33,317 nucleotides of DNA, taken from Brucella sp. 21LCYQ03 (GTDB lineage: Bacteria > Pseudomonadota > Alphaproteobacteria > Rhizobiales > Rhizobiaceae). The position numbers and the translations under genes are program-made. Of the stretch, positions 1-7,790 are shown piece by piece. Every line of letters begins with the position of its first letter. The stretch's first letter is position 1. The notes under the pieces are model-generated. The model made no database searches, had not been told where the DNA came from, and saw only the letters and a program-made list of their open reading frames with translations. The DNA lies in assembly GCF_023554105.1 (NCBI RefSeq), contig NZ_JAMJWE010000027.1:1-33317 (forward strand), given 5' to 3'.

Positions 1-138
1 CAAAAACAGTTCCGCTCAGGAACCAAAACGAGCAAAGGAACACACGAAACTTGACCGTGAATAGAAACCCGAACAATAACTAAAAGGCGGGTCAATTCTC
101 GGTGGAAATCCCGGGTCAGTTCTTAGCGGCAATCAACA
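1..138 (+). mobile_element. IS21-like insertion sequence, right end (partial)
   Basis: Read on the minus strand from base 138, this end begins TGTTGATTGCCGCTAAGAAC and continues with two spaced GAACTGACCC / GAATTGACCC-type motifs (plus-strand gggtcaattct at 91-101 and gggtcagttct at 114-124). The same terminal sequence, with one mismatch in the first 20 bases, starts at 33255 at the other window edge. Terminal inverted repeats plus internal repeated motifs are typical of IS21-family ends. Only the non-coding tail of the element is present; the transposase and istB-like genes would lie to the left. The family assignment is by recall, not by search. Confidence 0.75.
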
Positions 139-792
139 AGCAAGAACAAACACGACAAGCACCATCTGGACGCGCCAGTCGACAAACGGGATTGCAGCCC
201 CTGCCCCGCCACTGCCGATCCAAGACCAGAACCGGGAGGATTTTGACATTGGCTTTTCCACAACAGGCTCTGGCAGCACATCATTCGGCTTGGCTTCGAT
301 CACCTGATCAACGCCATAGCCTTCGGCAAGCAGTGCCTTGTCATACTCACGCGCATAGCCTGCGATCAGATCGGCCTTGTCCGTTCCGTTGACAATCCGG
401 CGAGCCCCTTTGAAATCCGACTTCTGTAAGGTGATGTAATCGGAAAGCTTCTTGCCGGTGAACCAGCCTTCAACCATACCAGCAATGATGATTGGCGCTG
501 CATATTCCGGCTTAAGCAACAGTTCCGGCTTTGAAACGAAGTCCACGCCAAGAACCTTACCAGCCTTTTCGTAATTCACCTTCCAAGTGATCTGGACGTA
601 ACCGCGACCGATGTAAGGCCAATATTTCTTTGAGCGCAGGTACTTGTCGCCGCCCATCTCATTGATAGGCTTCATCGTATGTGCTGTCTCATGATACCCA
701 GTAGAAAGCACATACGCCATTTGATTGCGCAATAGTCCACGCTCTCGACCAGCCTCAATCAAGAGGCGGGTATCGCCAAGGTGCATTTTCAT
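133..792 (-). CDS. GH19-type phage endolysin, 3' end cut by the IS
   Basis: Likely muralytic enzyme (glycoside hydrolase 19, chitinase/lysozyme fold) that degrades peptidoglycan at lysis. Visible family marks are YHETAHT with the probable catalytic Glu35, PINE with Glu45, and GRGYVQITWKVNYEKAG near residues 62-78. A Pro/Lys linker follows (about 165-185) and then the start of a hydrophobic segment ending VQMVLVVFVLA. The last codon (Cys) and the TGA stop at 133-135 come from the IS terminus, which ends at 138, so the native C-terminus is missing. The start is supported by AGGA upstream of ATGAAAATG. The catalytic domain looks whole, so it may still be active; a C-terminal membrane segment was probably interrupted. 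Confidence 0.85.
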   Translation of the reverse strand: MKMHLGDTRLLIEAGRERGLLRNQMAYVLSTGYHETAHTMKPINEMGGDKYLRSKKYWPYIGRGYVQITWKVNYEKAGKVLGVDFVSKPELLLKPEYAAPIIIAGMVEGWFTGKKLSDYITLQKSDFKGARRIVNGTDKADLIAGYAREYDKALLAEGYGVDQVIEAKPNDVLPEPVVEKPMSKSSRFWSWIGSGGAGAAIPFVDWRVQMVLVVFVLAC

Positions 793-901
793 TTGCTTTT
801 TTCCTAAAGTTTGTGATCGACGGCATCTTGAAACAGATAAAATTTCGACTAAATCGAAGCCGTCATTCCAACATTTAACGTTCGATCAAATGGAGGTTTC
901 G

Positions 902-1204
902 ATGAGCGACCGTTTGTTTGACAGTCCTGTTTTTGTGAAGGACGGCCCTTACCTTGTTAGAGAGATTGCCAGCGTCGGAGACGCCTTAGATTTTCTTTAT
1001 GAATGGCCCGAATATGATCGGGGCCTCATTTACGAGACTGCATGGAAAGCATGCTGCGACAGCCACGATGGCATTAAACCCGTGGAAGCAGCTGAAAACG
1101 CTATTCGAGGTTTTGCTCAGAAGACTGGAATTCTCGAAGAACCAGAAGTCGCACTTCCTTGGATGAAGGGAAAGAAATCCGGGGGCGGCCTCGTTCAGGT
1201 TTGA
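902..1204 (+). CDS. DUF982-family small protein
   Basis: A 100-residue soluble protein. The order SVGDALDFLYEWPEYDRG followed by an Ala-rich helix (AWKACCDSHDG..PVEAAENAIRGFAQKTGIL) matches what I know of DUF982, a family of unknown function abundant in rhizobia and their plasmids and phages. The start at 902 is chosen over the upstream ATG at 890 because GGAGG sits 6 bases before it. The gene opens a short plus-strand cluster that diverges from the endolysin and continues into a tiny membrane gene 9 bases downstream. Function unknown. Confidence 0.75.
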   Translation: MSDRLFDSPVFVKDGPYLVREIASVGDALDFLYEWPEYDRGLIYETAWKACCDSHDGIKPVEAAENAIRGFAQKTGILEEPEVALPWMKGKKSGGGLVQV

Positions 1205-1213
1205 GGGGTCATC

Positions 1214-1327
1214 ATGATTTGGTTTCTGATAATTCAAGCGGCTATTCTTGCTGCATTGTCTTATGTGTTAGCTTTTATCGGTTGGAAAGAAATCAGGTAT
1301 TACCTGAACCACCGCCATAAAATTTAA
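1214..1327 (+). CDS. small single-pass membrane protein (37 aa)
   Basis: The ORF MIWFLIIQAAILAALSYVLA.. has one hydrophobic helix (residues 2-22) and a basic tail (KEIRYYLNHRHKI). It follows the DUF982 gene by 9 bases; GAGG lies 7 bases before the ATG. A strong terminator follows at 1347. Its size and place next to the lysis gene could suit a holin-like or other small phage membrane protein, but nothing in the sequence proves that. Confidence 0.5.
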   Translation: MIWFLIIQAAILAALSYVLAFIGWKEIRYYLNHRHKI

Positions 1328-1346
1328 CACCTTTTCTAAATTTCAG

Positions 1347-1371
1347 CCCCGGCATCATAGCCGGGGTTTTT
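1347..1371 (+). terminator. Rho-independent terminator
   Basis: Perfect 7-bp stem CCCCGGC / GCCGGGG with a 6-base loop, followed by five T. It ends the plus-strand transcript of the DUF982 and small membrane genes. Confidence 0.85.
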
Positions 1372-1380
1372 GTTTGTCTT

Positions 1381-1480
1381 TTCCTATTTTTGTGGGATGA
1401 TCGATTTGCGACGGTAAGGTGTGACCATCAATCTGGCGCAGCCTCGGTATGCACCCCCGTGCTGCCGGGGCTTTCTTTCG
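1381..1480 (+). ncRNA. structured RNA-like element, copy A
   Basis: About 100 bases that align without a gap to 22699-22798 (about 64 of 78 core positions identical, counted by eye over 1394-1471). The 3' part folds into a 13-bp stem with one bulged T at 1450 and a CCCC loop (1441-1454 pairing with 1459-1471), followed by a T-rich tract. Differences between the copies are compensatory (C1452-G1461 here, U-A in copy B; G1446-C1466 here, A-U in copy B). The 5' part holds a conserved block GTGTGACCAT.AATCTGGCGC. It has no ORF of its own and sits between a terminator and a 27-residue gene. A small RNA with its own terminator, or a leader of the next gene, are both possible. Confidence 0.55.
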
Positions 1481-1535
1481 ATCACGATTTTGAACGTATA
1501 CCCGCTTCGATTGTTAGCAATCAGGAGGTGACACC

Positions 1536-1619
1536 ATGGGTTGGTTCATTGTTTCTGTAACAATTGCGCTATTGGCTTTGATCGGCTTCATGATCTGGTC
1601 AGAGAAGAAAAGAGATTAA
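1536..1619 (+). CDS. very small membrane protein (27 aa)
   Basis: MGWFIVSVTIALLALIGFMI forms one hydrophobic helix, followed by WSEKKRD. A strong ribosome site AGGAGG lies 8 bases before the ATG, the best reason to believe it is translated. It starts 56 bases after RNA-like element A and ends just before a minus-strand terminator. Function unknown; such peptides are common in phage accessory zones. Confidence 0.5.
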   Translation: MGWFIVSVTIALLALIGFMIWSEKKRD

Positions 1620-1634
1620 TCCGACTTTCGGCAT

Positions 1635-1656
1635 AAAAAACCGCCTCAAGGGCGGT
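1635..1656 (-). terminator. Rho-independent terminator of the tail operon
   Basis: On the minus strand, ACCGCC / GGCGGT with a 5-base loop is followed by six T (plus-strand A at 1635-1640). It lies 27 bases beyond the tail fibre assembly gene and ends the long minus-strand tail transcript. Confidence 0.8.
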
Positions 1657-1682
1657 GGGATCGGTCAAGTTGTAAAAGCTGG

Positions 1683-2222
1683 CTAGCTCGCTGACGGCCA
1701 GACGATGGCATCAACGATAGCACGCGCTGCGGCTTCATCTTTCGCAGCATCAATGTCGCGCTTTGCACCAAGGCGAATGCTTTCGATCATTGCGCCGATC
1801 TGCTGCCATTGTGCAAAGGCAGCAAGAACGATGTCCGCGACTTCGGCAAGCGTATCCGCCGTGATGCCAACTTCTGATGAAAGGATCGGATAATCTGTCG
1901 GCTGCGGATTGATTGCCGCTTTGAACGTCTGCGCCTCGGCAACTTTTTGCTGATAGGTCATCGCCTGACCGTGGCCCGGCGTGATGTATTTCAGGCGCTC
2001 GTTTTCGGCAGCAACGTCAACAGACGCTTTTAGCGCAGCTTTAAGCCCGTCGATAGCGACGAGAGATGTTTGAGGAGGCAAAAAAGAGCCTTCACCATCT
2101 ATAATCCAGTTTTGCGCTATTCCGACAACATCAGAAACGTCGCGCACGTCCAAAGATTCATGCAAGTGCGGAGCGTCTGCGAAAACTTCACGGACAACCC
2201 CGTCAACAATCAAAGCGTACAT
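1683..2222 (-). CDS. probable tail fibre assembly protein
   Basis: A 179-residue protein directly downstream of the tail fibre gene (9 bases). The N-terminus (MYALIVDGVVREVF) resembles the small beta domain seen at the start of many phage tail-fibre-associated proteins. The C-terminal half is Ala-rich helix (AAFAQWQQIGAMIESIRLGAKRD..). Fibre chaperones usually lie in this position, so the role is inferred mainly from context and general form, with no decisive motif. It is the last gene of the tail operon before the terminator at 1635. Confidence 0.6.
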   Translation of the reverse strand: MYALIVDGVVREVFADAPHLHESLDVRDVSDVVGIAQNWIIDGEGSFLPPQTSLVAIDGLKAALKASVDVAAENERLKYITPGHGQAMTYQQKVAEAQTFKAAINPQPTDYPILSSEVGITADTLAEVADIVLAAFAQWQQIGAMIESIRLGAKRDIDAAKDEAAARAIVDAIVWPSAS

Positions 2223-2231
2223 ATGTGCCTC

Positions 2232-3650
2232 TCAATATTCGATGACGATAAGACCTGAACCGCCGGTTTCTCCGGCATTTCCTGCTGATCCGCCTGCTGC
2301 GCCGCCGCCGGGGAATGAGCCGGGCGCTCCGGGGGCTGACACCGTGGACGGAGTGGAGCTTGATGAATATGCCCCGCCGCCGACGCCGCCGGCATATTGA
2401 TTTCCAATTGGATAGCCGTAACCGCCTGTGCGACCAGATACATTGATCTGTCCGCCGGAACCCGAACCACCTACCGGATTGACTGTGTTGCTGCCCCCGT
2501 TTGCAAGCGATTGCCCTCCGACGCCACCGGTCGCGGTGATCCGACCGCCGAAAGACGAAGTGCCGCCGTTAGCGGCCTGACTGCCACCCCCGCCCGGTGT
2601 GCCACCACCGCCACCGCCGAGCGTGTAGGATAAAACTTCTCCCGGCGTCACGGCAAAGACACCTTCCGAGTACCCACCGCCACCGCCGCCCTGACCAGCT
2701 GTCGTAGAGCCAGCGCCACCTGATCCGCCGCCGCCGCCCCATAGTCGAACCCGTATGCGGTTGACACCTTCCGGTACTGTCCATGACCCGGAACCGACCG
2801 CTGACAGCACTGCCACTGATCCCGGCATGGTCGATGAAACAGATGTCAGCACCGCGACCCCTTGATTGAATAGGAGTTGAACGATATTGCCCGCCGTCAA
2901 GTCGCCCGCCTGAAGGGCGGCACCGCCCGGACGCTTGATTGGAACCGCCCCAAGGCCGTTTACATTAATAGTCGCAGAACCCGTATTCGTAGCCGCTATG
3001 CGCACTCGGATAATTAAGCCGTCAACAAGCGCTCCGGTAGCTGGGGATAGAGTAACAGCCAGAGCGTTGGCAGTACCGCCAGCAGCCGCATAAGTCCATT
3101 TGCCAGACTGGCTATCTAGCGCGAGCTTTTCAATATAAGCCCCGCCTACTTTCTCAAATAGTCGTCCGTCTGGCAAACCAATACCGTGGCCGTTTTTTGC
3201 AACGAATATCCTCCAGTCACTACCCATCCAAACCGCGACAGATTGAGAATTTCCTGCCCAAGCGCCGGTTGCGGCTGCTGGAATAACGTATGCATCGCCT
3301 ATAGTTGGGCTTGCCGGAGGAGTGGTGATCGTCATCGAAATTACAGGCTGCCAGAAAGAACCAGTGGCAGTCTGGTTGGCAATAAAAGCTTGCATCGCGC
3401 GTGCAAACTTTGCTTCGAACCCATCCACATCGCTATCGTCCAGCACATCTTCGCCGGAGTTGTTACCCGTGAAAAGGCCAATCATTGCCGCAACAAAAGA
3501 CGCCTGACGCCAAACTTTGTTGAGCTGTTTCGACTGTGCAACGCCTGTCGAGAAGCCGTTGATGAGGGGTAACATCGCCTCATATTCGGCCTGCGTCATG
3601 ACGTTTGCCGAACTGCCACCGGCAAACAACTTTAGATCATTTTTAGCCAT
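2232..3650 (-). CDS. tail fibre / receptor-binding protein with glycine-rich tip
   Basis: A 472-residue virion protein thought to bind the host surface. The start at 3650 (MAKNDLKLFAGG..ANVMTQAEYEA) is the usual opening of phage fibres of this class and has AGGCAAGG upstream. A middle region (about 115-270) has beta-type repeats (PASPTIGDAYVIPAAATGAW; VAVTLSPATGALVDGLIIRV). From about residue 290 (SWTVPEGVNRIRVRLWGGGGG) to the end the protein is a glycine-rich domain with runs of GGGGG and GGSGS, like the polyglycine adhesin tips of some phage fibres. A terminator at 3664 precedes the gene, so it may have its own promoter. Confidence 0.8.
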   Translation of the reverse strand: MAKNDLKLFAGGSSANVMTQAEYEAMLPLINGFSTGVAQSKQLNKVWRQASFVAAMIGLFTGNNSGEDVLDDSDVDGFEAKFARAMQAFIANQTATGSFWQPVISMTITTPPASPTIGDAYVIPAAATGAWAGNSQSVAVWMGSDWRIFVAKNGHGIGLPDGRLFEKVGGAYIEKLALDSQSGKWTYAAAGGTANALAVTLSPATGALVDGLIIRVRIAATNTGSATINVNGLGAVPIKRPGGAALQAGDLTAGNIVQLLFNQGVAVLTSVSSTMPGSVAVLSAVGSGSWTVPEGVNRIRVRLWGGGGGSGGAGSTTAGQGGGGGGYSEGVFAVTPGEVLSYTLGGGGGGTPGGGGSQAANGGTSSFGGRITATGGVGGQSLANGGSNTVNPVGGSGSGGQINVSGRTGGYGYPIGNQYAGGVGGGAYSSSSTPSTVSAPGAPGSFPGGGAAGGSAGNAGETGGSGLIVIEY

Positions 3651-3663
3651 ACCTTGCCTCATG

Positions 3664-3685
3664 AAAAACCCCGCCGAAGCGGGGT
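3664..3685 (-). terminator. Rho-independent terminator before the tail fibre gene
   Basis: On the minus strand, CCCCGC-TTCG-GCGGGG is followed by five T (plus-strand A at 3664-3668). It falls between the DUF2612 gene and the fibre gene, so it could attenuate fibre expression relative to the baseplate genes. Confidence 0.75.
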
Positions 3686-3700
3686 GAAAATTGGAAACAT

Positions 3701-4357
3701 CTATGCGGGATTTATGCCCCATGAACCTTTATCAAAGCCCGAAATAAGCTCGTTCTCGACATCAAAACCAAACATTGGCGTCTCATCATCTGAAACCACC
3801 AGATAGTTCACCCGAACACCAACGGGTTTAAGTGGGATATACCCGCCAGCAAGCAGTGCGAGAGTGACGGCTGATGGTATCTTGCCAGACACACCTACTG
3901 TCATCGACATATCCATGTGATCTTGAATGAACACGATGGTGGCGCTGTCGAATAGTGGGGCTAGCACCGCCTTTGCGCCCGGCAAAGTTCCGTCCCATTG
4001 GTTTGCAGCAATTTTAGCCTTGAGAAGAATGCGATAATGATCGTCATCGAGACGCGTCATTCCGCCGTCGAGGTCGTAAACGCCTTTCCAGACACCTTGA
4101 TCAAAGCCTACCCCCTCGGTGTCAAAGCTAAACCAGACATTCGGGATTGGTGTTGCAATATATCGGGTCCGTCCAACCCATTCGCCAACCACGTCAAGCT
4201 GCACGCCAATTGCAAAGTCGAGATCAAAATCAATTGGCAGATTGCGAACAAATGACTGACTTCCCGTAAGCGGCTCGACCAGTGCGGAAATTGTAGCGTT
4301 GAACTTGGGCTTTTCCCGGTTCCAGTTTGGTATCAGATCAAGATAATTTTCCGTCAT
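3701..4357 (-). CDS. DUF2612-type baseplate / tail protein
   Basis: A 218-residue protein. The opening YLDLIPNWNREKPKFNATISALVEPL and the stretch GVQLDVVGEWVGRTRYI are typical of DUF2612, a family encoded after baseplate J in contractile-tail phages and thought to join baseplate wedge to fibre (a gpI-like role). It overlaps the baseplate J gene by four bases (ATGA), which couples their translation. The C-terminus is repetitive (MFGFDVENELISGFDKGSWG echoes WFSFDTEGVGFDQGVWKG in the N-terminal half), possibly a fibre-docking motif. Confidence 0.75.
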   Translation of the reverse strand: MTENYLDLIPNWNREKPKFNATISALVEPLTGSQSFVRNLPIDFDLDFAIGVQLDVVGEWVGRTRYIATPIPNVWFSFDTEGVGFDQGVWKGVYDLDGGMTRLDDDHYRILLKAKIAANQWDGTLPGAKAVLAPLFDSATIVFIQDHMDMSMTVGVSGKIPSAVTLALLAGGYIPLKPVGVRVNYLVVSDDETPMFGFDVENELISGFDKGSWGINPA

Positions 4358-5538
4358 GGCACAATCACGATCTGCACGTCATCAATTGTGCAATCTGCGG
4401 CTTCGTTGAAAGCCAGCGTGATATCGACTGGAGCTGGCGAACCTCCATCGCGTGCAATCATCAGCGTGTTTGGCAAAATTTCGAATGTCCGGCTTCTGCT
4501 GTCATTATATAGCGTTGCAGGCGCATAGAGACGGCTCACCGATACGACATCAGAAATATTAAGCGCTTTGATATAATCAACGACCGCTTGTTTGATCGCG
4601 GCTTCCACTGTGGTCGTATATCCCGCGAAAGCCTTCACCTGCATAGTTATGGTTGCAGGAACAATCGTCGGACGGAAAAACGAAAGCAGATGTGTGATGC
4701 CAAAAGCATCGACCGCGCTGACTTGTGTCGTGCCAAAGGTTCTCGTCCCCGGCGTCTTCTTTGCCATTATAGCGTCGCCAATTGCCTGTGCATCGCCGCC
4801 TTCAACAACCAGAGAGACACTGTGCGAAGGAATGCCGTGTTCATTGGTCAGGCTTGTATCGTTTTCATAGGCTTTATAGCGGGTGACGCCGTTTAGCGAA
4901 GCGACAGCACCGATCATCCCATCAAGGACCGTCAACGAAGGCAAAGCCGTTGATACCGACTGGCGACGACGGAGATCAGCATCGCTTTCGACTGGCGCTC
5001 CTTCGACCGCTGCAAGAGGATTCGTAACGCTCTGCCAGCCGCGTGTAGGTGTTCCGATATTGGTTATTGATCCAGCTTGCGCCCGAATAGAACCTAATGC
5101 ATCAGCAGTTGCCGTTACCGTAATCTCGCCTGACGGTGGAATGACCACCGTTTCCGGCAGGTTCCATTGCTGATTGTTTTCATCAGAAGCATTGCCATTG
5201 ACAATTGTCGTTCCGGCCTGCCCGATCAATCGGAGGTCAACGCTGGAATAGGACGGTAATGCACGTGCGATACCGTTGATTTTGACGACAGAAGATAATC
5301 CAGTGCCTTGAGCCGTGCTTGGCGAAAAGGCGTTATAGACCGAGACGCACGCGCTGTTGCAATCGTGGATCGCTCGCGCAAAGATGCCGACAAGCTGCCC
5401 GTCCTGGCTGTCGTTTTCCAGATAGACATCTTGCCCGTAAATGGCTCGATATTGTTCTTTGAGCCAGTTGAGAACAGTCGGGAAATCAGGCGCGTGAATG
5501 CCGGTTTCGTCAATTGTGCAAATCGGTGCTTCAGCCAT
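4354..5538 (-). CDS. baseplate J-like protein
   Basis: A 394-residue wedge component of the contractile tail baseplate. Family marks are the N-terminal FPTVLNWLKEQYRAIYGQDVYLENDSQDGQLVGIFARAI, the middle TRGWQSVTNPLAAVEGAPVESDADLRRRQSVS (about 168-199), and the C-terminal repeat of short beta-alpha units (VKAFAGYTTTVEAAIKQAVVDYI). The ESDADLRRR segment is the most diagnostic. The length fits the family. The start codon overlaps the stop of the gp25-like gene by one base (TGATG). Confidence 0.9.
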   Translation of the reverse strand: MAEAPICTIDETGIHAPDFPTVLNWLKEQYRAIYGQDVYLENDSQDGQLVGIFARAIHDCNSACVSVYNAFSPSTAQGTGLSSVVKINGIARALPSYSSVDLRLIGQAGTTIVNGNASDENNQQWNLPETVVIPPSGEITVTATADALGSIRAQAGSITNIGTPTRGWQSVTNPLAAVEGAPVESDADLRRRQSVSTALPSLTVLDGMIGAVASLNGVTRYKAYENDTSLTNEHGIPSHSVSLVVEGGDAQAIGDAIMAKKTPGTRTFGTTQVSAVDAFGITHLLSFFRPTIVPATITMQVKAFAGYTTTVEAAIKQAVVDYIKALNISDVVSVSRLYAPATLYNDSRSRTFEILPNTLMIARDGGSPAPVDITLAFNEAADCTIDDVQIVIVP

Positions 5539-5891
5539 CAGATTGTCTCTTGAATTGTTGTCTTGCCGTAAACCGTGTCGATCTGGGCTTGAACGTCATA
5601 CTGACGGGTTTCTGGATCAAATTGACTGGCGTAGAGGGCAATCGCAGAAACGCCCTGCGTGCCTAAAATACGATTCCGCAAAACAGGGTCGCGAGTTGCT
5701 GACGTGTATTTGCCGAGGACTTTTGTCTTCCAAGGCGTTCCATCAGAGGTATCGACAAACCATTCGCCCAATTGGAGCATCAGCCGCGTCTTAACTGCCT
5801 GTGCTGGCGCTTCGGGTTGACCAATAAAAAAGGAGGCTAAATTGCCTCCAAATACATAATCGTCGTTTTCATCGAGTTTTCGGTATCTCAT
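5538..5891 (-). CDS. gp25-like baseplate wedge protein
   Basis: A 117-residue protein between spike and baseplate J. RYRKLDENDDYVFGG at the start, then AVKTRLMLQLGEWFVDTSDGTPW and a C-terminal beta region, fit the small lysozyme-like gp25/gpW wedge family found at this position in short myovirus clusters. It overlaps the spike gene by ATGA. No catalytic residues are expected because the family is structural. Confidence 0.75.
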   Translation of the reverse strand: MRYRKLDENDDYVFGGNLASFFIGQPEAPAQAVKTRLMLQLGEWFVDTSDGTPWKTKVLGKYTSATRDPVLRNRILGTQGVSAIALYASQFDPETRQYDVQAQIDTVYGKTTIQETI

Positions 5892-6511
5892 TGCACGGGT
5901 TTCTCCGTATTTGAGCCACCCGGCACCACGCCGCTGTGAACATGGTTCATGAAGCTAATGCCATTGATGATAAGATCGGGAGCATCCACGGTCATGTTCT
6001 GGTCTGATGAAATGGCAATCCCGCCGCCATTAAACGATATGCGTGTTTTCCCATCATCGGTGCGTAGCTCTGTACTATCAGCACTTGCGCCGCCTGTAGG
6101 CAGTTTACCAGAGGATCGAACGCCGACATGAGCAATTCCATCCGAAAGATCCTGCGTTCTGGCGTCCATCGGGTTTTGCTCACCGCCAGACTGCACCCAT
6201 GCATCAGTGGAGCGGCTGGCAAATGTAACCATCGCTTCATCGCCGGGTTTAATCGGAAAAGTGAGCGATGCTCCACCGCCACCGGGAAAAGAGACCGGCA
6301 CACCAGTTAGAAGCGGATACGGAATCGTTTTTACAGTTCCGTCAGGCTGGCGAACGGCAGACTTTGTATTCGGCTGGATATCAACCGTCATCGTTTCCGG
6401 GTAGAATGCTGTCACGGTCCCGGTCAAGGCGGTATGTAGACCAGACTTGATATCATCGATCATCGAACGATAAGTTTCTTCATCGTCCTGAAGCTTTTCA
6501 CGAATATCCAT
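5888..6511 (-). CDS. Gp138-type membrane-puncturing spike
   Basis: A 207-residue central spike that punctures the outer membrane. The N-terminal OB-like domain (about 25-105: ALTGTVTAFYPETMTVDIQP.., PYPLLTGVPVSFPGGGGASLTFPIKPGDEAMV) is the Gp138 N-terminal domain. The C-terminus has a short beta-helix-like region and ends FMNHVHSGVVPGG; the His-x-His motif is the metal-binding tip known from P2 gpV-type spikes. It shares a TAATG junction with the hub gene. Confidence 0.85.
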   Translation of the reverse strand: MDIREKLQDDEETYRSMIDDIKSGLHTALTGTVTAFYPETMTVDIQPNTKSAVRQPDGTVKTIPYPLLTGVPVSFPGGGGASLTFPIKPGDEAMVTFASRSTDAWVQSGGEQNPMDARTQDLSDGIAHVGVRSSGKLPTGGASADSTELRTDDGKTRISFNGGGIAISSDQNMTVDAPDLIINGISFMNHVHSGVVPGGSNTEKPVQ

Positions 6512-7464
6512 TAAATCGCTCCTGCATATCCAAGCGCTTGAGCCGTTTGTGGCTGGGTGCCGTTCACTGGCGCCAAGATCAAGTCACAGTACCAAGGTTG
6601 CCCGCGCGTATCGCCAACCGTCGATAATTGGATGACCTTATACATTCCATCATCTGCGATTGACGGACGGAAAGATGTGTCAGTCGCAGGATCGGCGTAA
6701 CCGTCTGCTGAAAGACCGCCCATGAACTCATTGACGCTCGGCTGATCAATCTTGATCTGTCCACCAATCCGAATGTTCGGGTTCAGAAGGCAACGCGCGA
6801 TAATACCGTTCATCGTTTGCACAGGTCGGCCAATCAAGCCAGAGCGAGAATTGAGGACAATCGCATCGCCCGGTTTGACACCATCATTCGGGATAAAGTT
6901 CACCTTGCCCTGATCAATGTGCCATGAGGTATTCGTGGAGCGCGCTATCGTTCGTAGATAATCCCGCGCCATGCCGTGCATCACACGCGAGCGAACCATC
7001 CGCGCACTTCCCATATCAGGGATATATCCAAGCGTCACACCATGCGGCTTCAAGGATTCCTCAATGGCCTTCAACTGGTCATTGAATGTCGAGCCGGGAG
7101 CCAGCGTTTTCGAGACGACAGCATAATTATAAGCCTGATCGCCATCAGCAGCGAGGATATCCAGATAGGTATCGACGGGGTTTTCTCGACCTCGATGCGC
7201 CTCAATGGTGTTACCAGTGAAAATTATGCCGTACGGCGCTCCCGGATCAGAGTAACCGGCGCTCAATGTGACCTTTGTAAATTCTTTCTGGACCTGCTTT
7301 TCGGTTTCGGGCTTTAGATTATAGACGCGGATATATGCCCTGCCCGGCGTTTGCACTGTCTTATGAACAGTCTCAAACGTGACACGAAAATCACCAAGCT
7401 CAAGGCCATCGCCGCCACTGTCACCGACAATGAGCGAGCATTTGCGTATCCATTGCCGCGCCAT
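6511..7464 (-). CDS. baseplate hub protein
   Basis: A 317-residue protein expected to form the trimeric hub above the spike (gp27/gpD-like role). The N-terminal barrel-like part (VTFETVHKTVQTPGRAYIRVYNLKPETEKQV) and the later LNSRSGLIGRPVQTMNGIIARCLLNPNIRIGG are typical of the hub proteins in the DUF3383-sheath tail cluster. It is joined to its neighbours by single-base overlaps, consistent with equimolar assembly. Identification rests on family resemblance and gene order. Confidence 0.75.
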   Translation of the reverse strand: MARQWIRKCSLIVGDSGGDGLELGDFRVTFETVHKTVQTPGRAYIRVYNLKPETEKQVQKEFTKVTLSAGYSDPGAPYGIIFTGNTIEAHRGRENPVDTYLDILAADGDQAYNYAVVSKTLAPGSTFNDQLKAIEESLKPHGVTLGYIPDMGSARMVRSRVMHGMARDYLRTIARSTNTSWHIDQGKVNFIPNDGVKPGDAIVLNSRSGLIGRPVQTMNGIIARCLLNPNIRIGGQIKIDQPSVNEFMGGLSADGYADPATDTSFRPSIADDGMYKVIQLSTVGDTRGQPWYCDLILAPVNGTQPQTAQALGYAGAI

Positions 7465-7790
7465 TACTGCACCACGAAATAAAGATTACTGTCTTGTCCG
7501 AGATTTTCAAACGCTGGCACGCTATCCGGCTCGCCATCTGTGTGAACAATCAAGCTGCCGGGAATGTTGAGATGGCGATACTGAGCAAGTAAATCTGCAC
7601 CTGTAACAAGCGGAATGCCGCACACGATATCTTTGTTCGATTGCACTTCCGCTATATCCAGCGACCACAGACTGCCGTTATTGTCCACATCACGAAATCG
7701 TAGTGTAAGCCGATATTCCTTGTCCCCGAAAACAACCGTCAAGCTTTGCGGGGTACCCGGGATCAGCGATATCTTGTAAACTTCTTCCAT
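7464..7790 (-). CDS. baseplate plug-type small protein
   Basis: A 108-residue all-beta protein (ISLIPGTPQSLTVVFGDKEYRLTLRFRDVDNNGSLWSLDI..). The form and place between hub and Dit-like protein match the small plug protein described for compact myovirus baseplates such as Pam3. It is translationally coupled on both sides (shared bases at 7464 and 7790). Confidence 0.7.
   Translation of the reverse strand: MEEVYKISLIPGTPQSLTVVFGDKEYRLTLRFRDVDNNGSLWSLDIAEVQSNKDIVCGIPLVTGADLLAQYRHLNIPGSLIVHTDGEPDSVPAFENLGQDSNLYFVVQ

Noticed and set aside
1..138. One IS inserted in a circular phage genome, with the window cut at it
   Set aside because: No matching 4-8 bp target duplication is seen outside the two ends (AGCAAG versus TCAAAG), so two separate copies are more likely; not fully excluded.
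3186..3572. 128-codon plus-strand frame within the tail fibre gene
   Set aside because: Antisense shadow of a well-supported fibre gene, without ribosome site or family resemblance.
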